Below are positions 17,870 to 25,425 of a DNA stretch of 46,002 nt, piece by piece. Both the position numbers and the translations under genes were made by a program. This DNA is from Oleiagrimonas sp964608595 (GTDB lineage Bacteria; Pseudomonadota; Gammaproteobacteria; Xanthomonadales; Rhodanobacteraceae): NCBI GenBank assembly GCA_964608595.1, contig CAZSOU010000011.1:1-46002 (forward strand), in the 5' to 3' direction. The notes beneath the pieces are model-generated. The model searched no databases, was not told where the DNA came from, and saw nothing but the letters and a program-made list of their open reading frames with translations. Numbering within the stretch: position 1 is the first letter of the stretch; each line of letters starts with the position of its first letter.

Positions 17870-17939
17870 GACAACTCCAATGACAAATGACGGAACGAGC
17901 ATACTTCCTCGCCCACGAGATGTTTCTGTCGTTGCCGCC

Positions 17940-18005
17940 GGAGCGCACCTCATGCGCGACCGACGTACAGCTGATGAAACGCTTGTCGCACATGAGGTGC
18001 GCTCC
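17940..18005. repeat. REP-like palindromic element, copy 1
   Basis: Two 21-base arms (17940-17960 and 17985-18005), GGAGCGCACCTCATGCGCGA and its reverse complement, pair with a single mismatch around a 24-base loop. The same arm sequence recurs at 25335-25410, so this is a dispersed repeat and not a one-off terminator. It resembles the REP-type elements beginning 'GGAGCG' that are spread through intergenic DNA of pseudomonads and xanthomonads. It lies between rep and the acid phosphatase gene, outside coding sequence. Confidence 0.75.
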
Positions 18006-18024
18006 TGCTGATCAAGGGGCTCCC

Positions 18025-18100
18025 GGCCTGCTTTATTCACCAGCATTCTGCTGCGCGTGCCCCAGGCCGCTCGCGACGAATCCCGATGAATAAAGCCGGC
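18025..18100. repeat. inverted repeat at the 3' end of rep
   Basis: The 10-base arms GCTTTATTCA (18030-18039) and TGAATAAAGC (18087-18096) are exact reverse complements, and the match extends to 14 bases with one mismatch. The loop is about 47 bases. The right arm abuts the rep stop codon, so on the minus strand the structure follows rep immediately and may serve as its 3' transcript end, though there is no clear T-run. Confidence 0.4.
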
Positions 18101-20091
18101 TAGCCGGGTTTGGACAGCAATGCGCTCAGCTTGGCCAGGTGCGACTCGGCCGTTTCGCGCGTGATGGCGGCATCGGCTTCCGGGTCGCGGCCCTGCCAGT
18201 GCAGATCGCCTTCGGGCATTTCCGCGAGGAAGCGACTGGGTTTGTTGGCGCTGATTTCACCAAAGCGGCGCGTGCGCTTGGACCAGGTCAGCGTCAGCAG
18301 TTCCTTGGCACGGGTGATGCCCACGTACATCAAGCGCCGCTCCTCTTCGACGCGGCCTTCCTCGATGGCGCCTTCATGCGGCAGCGTGCCGTCTTCACAT
18401 CCGACGATGAACACGAAACGGAATTCCAGCCCCTTCGCCGAATGCAGCGTCATCAGGCGCATGGCATTGCCGGCATCATCGCGATCGGCATGCCCGAGCA
18501 AAGCCAACTGTGCGGCAAGATCGCCCACGGCGTCATCCTTGCCCATGGCCCGGAACCACTCGGTCAACTCGCGCAGGTTGGCCTGGCGGCGTTCGCGCAA
18601 CGTGGGCTGCGGCGTCGCAACCGCCAGATGTTCGACATAACGCGTGCGCTCGATCACCTGCTCGGCCAGTTCGGCTGCCGACTGACGCGCGCCATCGCGG
18701 CGCAGACCGTCGATCAGTTCGACAAAGCCGGCCAGTGCCGAAGCCGGGCGCGGCGCCAGTTGCTGCAGTACCGTGTCCGAACGCGCCGCTTCCAGCAACG
18801 GCAGGTGTTTCGATTGCGCCAGATGGCCCAGCTTTTCCAGCGTGGTGGCGCCGACCTCACGGCGCGGCACATTGACGATGCGCAAGAAGGCGGCATCGTC
18901 GCTGGGATTGGCCAGCAGGCGCAGATAGCACAGGATGTCCTTCACTTCGGCACGGTCGAGAAAACTCAACGCACCGCTCAGGTGATACGGTACCCGCGCC
19001 ACACGCAGCGCTTTTTCCAGCGCCCGCGCCTGATGGTTGCCACGATACAACACGGCAAATTCATGCCAGCGCGCCTTGTGTTTTTCGGCCAGATACGTGG
19101 CGATACCCGCGATACGTTCGGCCTCGTGGTCACTGTCGTTGCATTCGAGCACGCGAATCTGCGGGCCTTCGGGCAATTCGCTCCACAGGTTCTTGACATG
19201 CAAGTGCGGGTTTTTTGCGATCAACGCGTTGGCGGTGCGCAGGATGCGTTTGCTGCAGCGGTAGTTCTGCTCCAGCTTGATCACGGTGAGGTCGGGGTAA
19301 TCATGCGCCAATTGGGCCAGGTTTTCGGGATTGGCGCCGCGCCAGGCATAGATGGATTGATCGTCATCGCCGACGCACGTGAATGCCCCGCGCTTGCCCG
19401 CAAGGCACTTCAGCAACCGATATTGCGCATCGTTGGTGTCCTGATACTCGTCCACCAGCAGATAACGCAGCCGCTCGCCCCACTCGGCGCACACGTCGGC
19501 GTCGCCTTCCAGCACCTGCAGCGGCAGGCGGATCAGATCGTCGAAATCGACCGCGTTGTAGGCCGCCAGACGTTTCTGGTACAGCTCGTAGATCGTGGCC
19601 GCCTCGACTTCCCGCGGCGCCCGTGCCGCCGCCTGCGCCTGCGCCGGCGTCAGGCCCGAATTCTTGGCGCGTGACAACAACGATTTCAACTGCCACAGCG
19701 CATCCGGCTTGATGCCCTTGGGCGCCAGCTCCTTGATGATGGCGCCGGCATCATCGGCATCCAGAATGGAAAAGTTGCGCCGCAACCCTGCCCGCTCATG
19801 CTCGATATGCAAAAACCTGAGACCGAGCGCGTGAAAGGTGCACACGGTCAACGCCTGCGCTGCCTCGGCACTGACGCGTCTGGCCACGCGCTCGCGCATT
19901 TCGCGCGCCGCCTTGTTGGTGAAGGTGATGGCCGCGACCTTGCCGGCCGGCGCAATGTCGTGCGCCACCAGCCAGGCGATTTTCTGCGTGATGACCGACG
20001 TTTTGCCGGAACCGGCGCCTGCCAGCACCAGCAAGGGGCCCGCGGCATGTTCCACGGCCAGTCGTTGTTGGGGATTGAGCATGCGCGACAT
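18100..20091 (-). CDS. rep: ATP-dependent DNA helicase Rep
   Basis: This superfamily 1A 3'-5' helicase helps replication forks past protein blocks. The 663-residue protein begins with the Q-motif LNPQQRLAVEH, then Walker A GAGSGKTSV, motif Ia TFTNKAAREM, motif II VDEYQDTN, motif III GDDDQSIYAWRGA, motif IV LEQNYRCSKRIL, motif V TLHSAKGLEF and motif VI ERRLMYVGITRAKE. Rep is favoured over UvrD because of the length and the short C-terminus. The start is the ATG at 20091 (MSRMLNPQQ) or three codons later at 20082. A longer frame to 20295 overlaps the divergent flavoprotein gene and is rejected. Confidence 0.93.
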   Translation of the reverse strand: MSRMLNPQQRLAVEHAAGPLLVLAGAGSGKTSVITQKIAWLVAHDIAPAGKVAAITFTNKAAREMRERVARRVSAEAAQALTVCTFHALGLRFLHIEHERAGLRRNFSILDADDAGAIIKELAPKGIKPDALWQLKSLLSRAKNSGLTPAQAQAAARAPREVEAATIYELYQKRLAAYNAVDFDDLIRLPLQVLEGDADVCAEWGERLRYLLVDEYQDTNDAQYRLLKCLAGKRGAFTCVGDDDQSIYAWRGANPENLAQLAHDYPDLTVIKLEQNYRCSKRILRTANALIAKNPHLHVKNLWSELPEGPQIRVLECNDSDHEAERIAGIATYLAEKHKARWHEFAVLYRGNHQARALEKALRVARVPYHLSGALSFLDRAEVKDILCYLRLLANPSDDAAFLRIVNVPRREVGATTLEKLGHLAQSKHLPLLEAARSDTVLQQLAPRPASALAGFVELIDGLRRDGARQSAAELAEQVIERTRYVEHLAVATPQPTLRERRQANLRELTEWFRAMGKDDAVGDLAAQLALLGHADRDDAGNAMRLMTLHSAKGLEFRFVFIVGCEDGTLPHEGAIEEGRVEEERRLMYVGITRAKELLTLTWSKRTRRFGEISANKPSRFLAEMPEGDLHWQGRDPEADAAITRETAESHLAKLSALLSKPG

Positions 20092-20210
20092 GGTAGCGGC
20101 TCGGTCAAGTCGAAAGCGCGGAAATTCGGCCGGTCGCAGCTCGCCGTGATCGCCGTCATGCGCTAATCTGGCGCGATGGCAAGACACTGAGGAGCCGAGG
20201 AGTGGGGGCG

Positions 20211-21527
20211 ATGAGCACAACGGCGCAGGCCGACGCGACAAACTGCGATGTGCTGGTGATCGGCGGCGGTCCGGCGGGCTGCACCGTGGCCACACTGTTG
20301 GCGCGACGCGGCTGGACCGTCATCGGCCTGGAGAAAGAACATCATCCCCGCTTTCACATCGGCGAATCGCTGCTGCCGATGAACCTTCCGATCTTCGAAC
20401 GCCTGGGCGTGATGGAAAAGGTGCGCGCCATCGGCAAGTACAAGGCGGGCGCCGATTTCGAAGCCGACAACGAACGCGGCTACAACACCTTCGACTTCTG
20501 CCGCGCGCTGGGTTCGAGCCCACCGCACTCGTTCGAGGTGTACCGTCAGGATTTCGACCAGATGCTGTTCGAACACGCACGCGAGGAAGGCGCCGACATG
20601 CGCGAAGGTGCACGCGTGACCGCTGTCGAGCACCTGGGCAAGCGCGAATCGGTGGCAACCGTCCGCGGCGACGATGGCGAATACCGCATCCGCGCGCGCT
20701 ACGTGATCGACGCCAGCGGTCGCGATGCGCTGCTCGCCGGCAAGAAGAAACTCAAACGCAAAAACCGCAAGCATCAGACCGCCGCACTGTTCGGCCACTT
20801 CACGGGCGCCGAATTCCGTCAGGGCGAGCACAAGGGCAACGTCAGCCTTTACCGCTTCGGCCAGGATGGCTGGGCCTGGCTGATTCCACTGCGCGGCGAG
20901 ATCATGAGCGTCGGCGTGGTCGCCGGACCGGATCACTTCAAGCAACGACGCGGCAGTCAGCGCGACTTTTTCCTGCAGATGCTCAAAACCAACCCGGCGA
21001 TGTGGAAACGCCTTGAACACGCCACGCTCATGGGTGACCGGGTCATGGCCGCCGGCAATTATTCCTACGATGCAAGCCGCATCGGCGGCCCGGGTTGGCT
21101 GCTGATCGGCGACGCTTTCGGGTTTCAGGATCCGCTTTTCTCCTCCGGGGTGTACATGGCCATGAGTGGCGCCGAACACGCGGTCGAGGTAGTCGACGGC
21201 GCATTGCGTGACCCGCGCCGTGAAGCGGCATTGCAGCGACGTCTGGAACGTCGGTTGCGTACCGGCATGCGCCGCTTCGGTTTTTTCATCTATCGCTTCA
21301 ACAACCCGGTGATGGCCCGCCTGTTCCGCAGCCCGCGGAACATTTGCAGGATCGAACAGGGCGTCATCTCGATGCTTGCCGGTGACGTGTTCGACGACCG
21401 CGCGGTGCTGCGACGATTGACGATGTTTCGCGCCATCTACAGCATCAACTCGCTGCTCGACTTCCGCACCTGGCTGCGCGGATGGCGCGCCAGGCGCCGG
21501 CAGGCACGTGCGGCTTGCGTGGAATGA
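20211..21527 (+). CDS. FAD-dependent oxidoreductase, tryptophan halogenase/geranylgeranyl reductase-like
   Basis: This 438-residue flavoprotein has an N-terminal Rossmann FAD motif VLVIGGGPAGCTVATLLARR. The family segment HPRFHIGESLLPMNLPIFERLG follows, which is typical of halogenase-like and geranylgeranyl-reductase-like flavoproteins, and the second FAD motif is GDAFGFQDPLFSSGV. The halogenase motif WxWxIP is only partly present (GWAWLIPL). True flavin halogenases also need an active-site Lys that I cannot place, so halogenation is not claimed. Similar proteins occur in aryl polyene/xanthomonadin pigment clusters, but no such genes surround it here. The ATG at 20211 follows GGAGTGGGGGCG; a GTG nine bases earlier is possible. 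The gene is divergent from rep. Confidence 0.75.
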   Translation: MSTTAQADATNCDVLVIGGGPAGCTVATLLARRGWTVIGLEKEHHPRFHIGESLLPMNLPIFERLGVMEKVRAIGKYKAGADFEADNERGYNTFDFCRALGSSPPHSFEVYRQDFDQMLFEHAREEGADMREGARVTAVEHLGKRESVATVRGDDGEYRIRARYVIDASGRDALLAGKKKLKRKNRKHQTAALFGHFTGAEFRQGEHKGNVSLYRFGQDGWAWLIPLRGEIMSVGVVAGPDHFKQRRGSQRDFFLQMLKTNPAMWKRLEHATLMGDRVMAAGNYSYDASRIGGPGWLLIGDAFGFQDPLFSSGVYMAMSGAEHAVEVVDGALRDPRREAALQRRLERRLRTGMRRFGFFIYRFNNPVMARLFRSPRNICRIEQGVISMLAGDVFDDRAVLRRLTMFRAIYSINSLLDFRTWLRGWRARRRQARAACVE

Positions 21528-21736
21528 ACCGCACCCCCGCCGCACCCGAATTCGAGACGGGTCGTCGCAGGCTCGCGCCGTTCGCGGCGGTGCTTCGACA
21601 AGCTCGGCGCCGGACGAGGCGACCGTGAGGAATCCTCGCCGACAACCACGAGTGCTCCGAAAGCAACCGCGCGGATGAGCTTTGCAGGCTGCCCCCGATC
21701 CCCGTTACCACACCTTCCCTTCCGCAACCGAAAACC

Positions 21737-22381
21737 ATGTCCAAGCTGTACTTCTACTATTCGGCCATGAACGCCGGCAAGACCACCACCTTGCTGCAAA
21801 GCGCCTACAACTACCACGAGCGCGGCATGCGCACGCTGATTCTGACGCCGGCGCTGGACGACCGTTACGGCGAAGGCATGGTTGCCTCGCGCATCGGCCT
21901 GAAGGCGCGCGCGCTGCGTTTTGCCCGCGATGCCGATCTTGCCGCGATGGTCAAAGCCGAGATTGACGCTCGCGGCCAGCTCGATTGCGTGCTGGTGGAC
22001 GAAGCGCAATTTCTGACCCGCGCTCAGGTGTGGCAACTTACCGATGTGGTCGACCGGCTCGGCGTGCCGGTGCTGGCCTACGGTCTGCGCACCGACTTTC
22101 GCGGTGAATTGTTCGAGGGCAGCCAGTACCTGCTGGCCTGGGCCGACGAGCTGGCGGAAATCAAGACCATCTGCCACACCGGCCACAAGGCCACCATGGT
22201 GGTACGCGTGGATGAACAGGGCCATGCCGTCACCGCCGGCCCGCAGGTTGAGATCGGCGGCAATGACCGCTATGTCTCCGTAAGCCGTGCCGAGTTCAAG
22301 AAGATCACCGCCGGTCACGGACGTATCGAACCGCAACAAACCGTGTTGCCGCTCGACCGCATCGACGACCGAATCGACTGA
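21737..22381 (+). CDS. tdk: thymidine kinase
   Basis: This type II thymidine kinase phosphorylates thymidine for salvage. The 214-residue protein has the P-loop SAMNAGKTTTLLQ near the N-terminus, the Walker B-like VLVDEAQFL, the lasso-loop GLRTDFRGELFEGSQYLL, and the C-terminal zinc-region and substrate loop ending DRYVSVSRAEFKK. The length is typical. The 209-base spacer before it holds no gene. It contains GCTTCGACAAGCTCGGCGCC (from about 21591), which may be a decayed interspersed repeat. A hypothetical gene follows 18 bases downstream and is probably co-transcribed. Confidence 0.96.
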   Translation: MSKLYFYYSAMNAGKTTTLLQSAYNYHERGMRTLILTPALDDRYGEGMVASRIGLKARALRFARDADLAAMVKAEIDARGQLDCVLVDEAQFLTRAQVWQLTDVVDRLGVPVLAYGLRTDFRGELFEGSQYLLAWADELAEIKTICHTGHKATMVVRVDEQGHAVTAGPQVEIGGNDRYVSVSRAEFKKITAGHGRIEPQQTVLPLDRIDDRID

Positions 22382-22399
22382 CTACCACCGGGAACCGCC

Positions 22400-23155
22400 A
22401 TGATCACACCGCCACCCCGCCCCGAAGCCCGCTGGAAACGGCCCTACTGGCATGCCAGCAGCGAGAAGGCGACGCTGCTGTACTTCGTGTTCGGTCATTT
22501 CGGCGGTACCGCGCCCGAGACGGATTTGCCCGCCGGCATCACGGCCACCCATTACGCGCACGATGCGCTCAAGTCGTGGGACGGGTATCCGCTGACCGGC
22601 TCGCTGGGCGAAGTGCTTGCCGACGAAGCGCCGCAAACGCTCGAGGCGGCCCGCAAGACACCCGACGTACTGCGCATCGCCGGCACTGTGGACGACCCCG
22701 CCGACCTCGATTACCTGCGCCATACGCTGCAAACCATCGCACGCTTGTTTGAGCGTGGTGCGGTGGCAGTGGTCGACCCGCAGGTATCGGGGCTTTACGA
22801 CCGCGCCACCTGGATCCGCCGTGTGGCCGCCGGCAGCAATGAAACCATGCGCCAGCATTTTCTGGTCTTGTGCGACAACGACCCGGATGAACCCGAGCGC
22901 CAATGGGTACACACGCGCGGGTTGCGCAAATTCGCGCGGCCGGATGTCAGCGTCACGCGCGTCCCGGCGTCGGAAACCGATCGTGCCGGCGCCTTTTGCC
23001 AGCAAATGGCCGACATGCTGGCCCTGGGCGGCCATTTTGCGGAAGGCCAGCAATTGCCGGTCGACGGCATCGGCGTTTTTCAGGCACGACTCGGCGGCTC
23101 CGCGGATGACCCGCGCTTTTTCAACACGCACGTGGAACTGCGCTGGCCGGTGTGA
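22400..23155 (+). CDS. conserved hypothetical protein
   Basis: I do not recognise this 251-residue soluble protein. It has no signal peptide or membrane segment. It starts MITPPPRPEARWKRPYWHAS, contains VDPQVSGLYDRATWIRR and VHTRGLRKFARPDVSVTRVP, and ends with the sharply defined NTHVELRWPV. The high density of charged and aromatic residues, good codon periodicity, a GGGAA site before the ATG and the close 18-base spacing after tdk support a real gene. Nothing in the neighbours assigns a function. Confidence 0.7.
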   Translation: MITPPPRPEARWKRPYWHASSEKATLLYFVFGHFGGTAPETDLPAGITATHYAHDALKSWDGYPLTGSLGEVLADEAPQTLEAARKTPDVLRIAGTVDDPADLDYLRHTLQTIARLFERGAVAVVDPQVSGLYDRATWIRRVAAGSNETMRQHFLVLCDNDPDEPERQWVHTRGLRKFARPDVSVTRVPASETDRAGAFCQQMADMLALGGHFAEGQQLPVDGIGVFQARLGGSADDPRFFNTHVELRWPV

Positions 23156-23169
23156 GATACCGCCAAGGA

Positions 23170-23216
23170 TTGGGTCACGCCGCACGACGGGCGTATAATT
23201 GAACCGCGGGGTTCAA
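23170..23216 (+). promoter_or_regulatory. promoter with operator-like palindrome for the PagL-like gene
   Basis: A perfect -10 TATAAT (23194-23199) follows a weak -35 TTGGGT (23170-23175) with an 18-base spacer. Directly downstream, at the expected transcription start, is a perfect palindrome TTGAACC-GCGG-GGTTCAA (23199-23216). It could be a repressor operator or a 5' mRNA stem-loop. The gene's Shine-Dalgarno AAGGAG (23226-23231) follows ten bases later. Confidence 0.65.
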
Positions 23217-23237
23217 TAAGATGACAAGGAGTATTTC

Positions 23238-23735
23238 ATGCACGCGCGGTTACTCCGCCTGGCGGTCGCCGGCACACTCGCAGCGGCTAGCATCACCCCC
23301 ACATTCGCCCGTGCCGCCGATCTCGGCATCGTCGCCGGTCGCAGCGCCACCACCGAAAACCGCTGGACCACCAGCGTCTTCGTCAATATCGGCAGCGATC
23401 ACGTCCGCGACTGGCGCGGGTTTCACGTTCAGCCCGTCGCGACCGTGGGCTGGATCCAGGCCCGACGGACCTCGCGCGAGCATCTCGATCACGCCGTTTA
23501 TGTGGCCGGCGCCGGGTTGCGTCTGGTCGACTGGTGGCATGGCGCATTCGCCAGTTTCCAGCTCGGTGTGGCCGGCGGGCGCACGGATGCCTTGTCGAGC
23601 GCCGGTCAGTTCATCAGCTCGGTGGGATGGCGGGGGCCGCACTGGACGGTCATGATTCGGCACATTTCGAATGGCGACGTTTTCGGCGGCAAGAACCTGG
23701 GCGAAACCATGCTGATGGCCGGCGTCAGATTCTGA
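23238..23735 (+). CDS. pagL: PagL-like lipid A 3-O-deacylase (acyloxyacyl hydrolase)
   Basis: This is a 165-residue predicted outer-membrane beta-barrel enzyme that removes the 3-O acyl chain from lipid A. A signal peptide (residues 1-26, ending TFARA) precedes alternating hydrophobic beta strands, and the chain ends in a C-terminal phenylalanine (AGVRF), as for outer-membrane proteins. The catalytic region reads RHISNGDVFGGKNLGE: His142, Ser144 and Glu156 have the same spacing as the PagL triad (H126, S128, E140 in Salmonella). The ATG at 23238 has AAGGAG at ideal distance. It has its own near-consensus promoter with a palindrome and ends at a strong terminator. Lipid A deacylation changes host recognition and envelope stiffness. 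Confidence 0.82.
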   Translation: MHARLLRLAVAGTLAAASITPTFARAADLGIVAGRSATTENRWTTSVFVNIGSDHVRDWRGFHVQPVATVGWIQARRTSREHLDHAVYVAGAGLRLVDWWHGAFASFQLGVAGGRTDALSSAGQFISSVGWRGPHWTVMIRHISNGDVFGGKNLGETMLMAGVRF

Positions 23736-23747
23736 TGCGTCGAACCC

Positions 23748-23788
23748 GATGAAAAAGGCGGCCGATCAGATCGGCCGCCTTTTTCATC
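23748..23788. terminator. bidirectional intrinsic terminator
   Basis: A perfect 20-base inverted repeat, GATGAAAAAGGCGGCCGATC and its complement, is separated by one base. It gives a GC-rich stem flanked by an A-run on one side and a T-run on the other, so it works on both strands. It lies between the convergent pagL-like and emrB-like genes and overlaps the emrB-like stop codon. Confidence 0.93.
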
Positions 23789-25310
23789 AATGTCCAGCCG
23801 ACGGGCCGCCCTGACTCACGAATGGAGGCTTGGCCAGCCACATCACGGCAATCAGGGCAAAGAATATCCAGCCCAGACCATAGAAAATTTCGTTGAACGA
23901 AATCTGGAACCCCTGCTGGGTGATGATGCCGTTGAGCCATGCCAGCGATTGCGACTGGGAGTTCGGACCGAAGCTCGTCATCGCCTGGTTGGCCATCGGA
24001 CTGTAGGGCGTGATGAATTCCGTCAACTGCGCGTGATGCACGCTGGCACGCTGCGTCCAGAGGAACGTGATGATCGAAGCGGCAAAACTGCCGGCCACAG
24101 TACGCAAAAAGGTGGCCACGCCCGAACCCGACGCGATCTCGCTGGTCTCCAGATCCGACAACAGAATCGTCAACACCGGCATGAAGAAAAATGCCACACC
24201 CAGCCCCAGCAACAACTGCACCATGGCCACGTGCATGAAATTCACGTCCAGATTGAAATTGGAGTAAAGAAAACACACGCCCCCCATCACCATGAAGGAG
24301 ATGGACGCCAGCCAGCGCAAGTCGACCTTGGCAGCGTATTTGCCGATGAAAAATGTCAACACCAGCGGCAAAACGCCCAGCGGCGACGTCGCAAGGCCCG
24401 CCCAGATGGCGGTGTAGCCGAGGTTGCGTTGCATCCACAACGGCAGCAACAACGCAATGCCGAAAAAGGCGGCATAAGCCAGTACCAGGGCCAAAGTACC
24501 GGCGCTGAAATTGCGGTGTCGGAACAGTTTCAGATCGACAATCGGGTCTTCGTCGGTCAATTCCCAGATCACGAACACGGCCAGTGCAATGGCAGAGATC
24601 ACGCTGGCAACGACGATGAATGTCGAATCGAACCAGTCGGCGTCATTGCCCTTGTCCAGCACCACCTGCAGCAGTCCCACACCGATGATCAGCGTGATCA
24701 GGCCGACGTAGTCCATGCGCGGTTTTTCGATTTTCTCGACCTTTTCCTTGAGCTGGCTGCGAATGAGGAAGCTGCAGAAAAAGCCGATCGGCACGTTGAT
24801 GAAAAAGATCCAGCGCCAGGAATAATTCTCGGTAATCCAGCCGCCCAGAATCGGGCCGGCAATCGGGGCCACCACGGTAACCATCGAAATCAGGGCCAAG
24901 GCCATGCCGCGTTTGTGCGGCGGGTACACCGAAATCATCAGGCTCTGCGTCACCGGATACATGGGCCCGGCGACCGCGCCCTGGATGACGCGAAAGAAAA
25001 TCAGCATGCCCATGGATTGCGAAATGCCGCAGGCAAACGAGGCCAGCACGAACAACAACGTGCACCAGACGAAAACCTTCACCTCGCCGAAGCGCCGCCC
25101 CAGAAAGCCCGTCAACGGCAGGCCGATGGCCATGCTGACAGCGAACGAGGTGATCACCCAGGTACTTTGATCCACGCTCACACCGAGGTTGCCGGCAATG
25201 GTCGGCAACGAAACGTTGGCAATGGTGGTATCGAGCACCTGCATGAACGTCGCCAGCGCGAGGCCGACAGTCGTCAATCCCAGGTTCGGTGGTCGAAAAT
25301 ACGAGCTCAT
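23787..25310 (-). CDS. emrB: EmrB/QacA-type multidrug efflux MFS transporter (DHA2)
   Basis: This inner-membrane proton-driven drug exporter works with an EmrA adaptor and an outer-membrane channel. The 507-residue protein has about 14 membrane segments. Family signatures are the N-terminal TFMQVLDTTIANVSLPTIAG, QSTWVITSFAVSMAIGLPLTG and motif C GPILGGWITENYSWRWIFFI. It is the last gene of the marR-nodT-emrA-emrB operon. The start ATG at 25310 has only a weak ribosome-binding site, and a REP-like palindrome sits in the 115-base spacer after emrA. Drug substrates cannot be told from sequence. Confidence 0.92.
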   Translation of the reverse strand: MSSYFRPPNLGLTTVGLALATFMQVLDTTIANVSLPTIAGNLGVSVDQSTWVITSFAVSMAIGLPLTGFLGRRFGEVKVFVWCTLLFVLASFACGISQSMGMLIFFRVIQGAVAGPMYPVTQSLMISVYPPHKRGMALALISMVTVVAPIAGPILGGWITENYSWRWIFFINVPIGFFCSFLIRSQLKEKVEKIEKPRMDYVGLITLIIGVGLLQVVLDKGNDADWFDSTFIVVASVISAIALAVFVIWELTDEDPIVDLKLFRHRNFSAGTLALVLAYAAFFGIALLLPLWMQRNLGYTAIWAGLATSPLGVLPLVLTFFIGKYAAKVDLRWLASISFMVMGGVCFLYSNFNLDVNFMHVAMVQLLLGLGVAFFFMPVLTILLSDLETSEIASGSGVATFLRTVAGSFAASIITFLWTQRASVHHAQLTEFITPYSPMANQAMTSFGPNSQSQSLAWLNGIITQQGFQISFNEIFYGLGWIFFALIAVMWLAKPPFVSQGGPSAGH

Positions 25311-25334
25311 GCGATCCGTTCAATCATGGGGCCC

Positions 25335-25410
25335 GCAGGAGTGCATCTCATGTGCGACAGCCGCACGCACGATCACGTCGACAGCTGTCGCGCATGAGGC
25401 GCGCTCCTGC
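25335..25410. repeat. REP-like palindromic element, copy 2 (between emrA and emrB)
   Basis: The 27-base arms at 25335-25361 (GCAGGAGTGCATCTCATGTG...) and 25384-25410 are reverse complements with four mismatches around a 22-base loop. The arms match copy 1 at 17940-18005. The element lies inside the efflux operon, so its hairpin is in the mRNA between emrA and emrB and may protect the upstream message or lower emrB expression. Confidence 0.75.
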
Positions 25411-25425
25411 ACAAGGCAAGGGGTG

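Noticed and set aside
20211..21527. Flavin-dependent tryptophan halogenase
   Set aside because: The halogenase WxWxIP motif is only partly matched and the catalytic Lys cannot be placed, so only a general flavoprotein call is made.
21560..21640. Interspersed repeat containing CTTCGACAAGCTCGG
   Set aside because: It resembles repeats seen in other bacterial genomes but there is no second copy in this window to support it.
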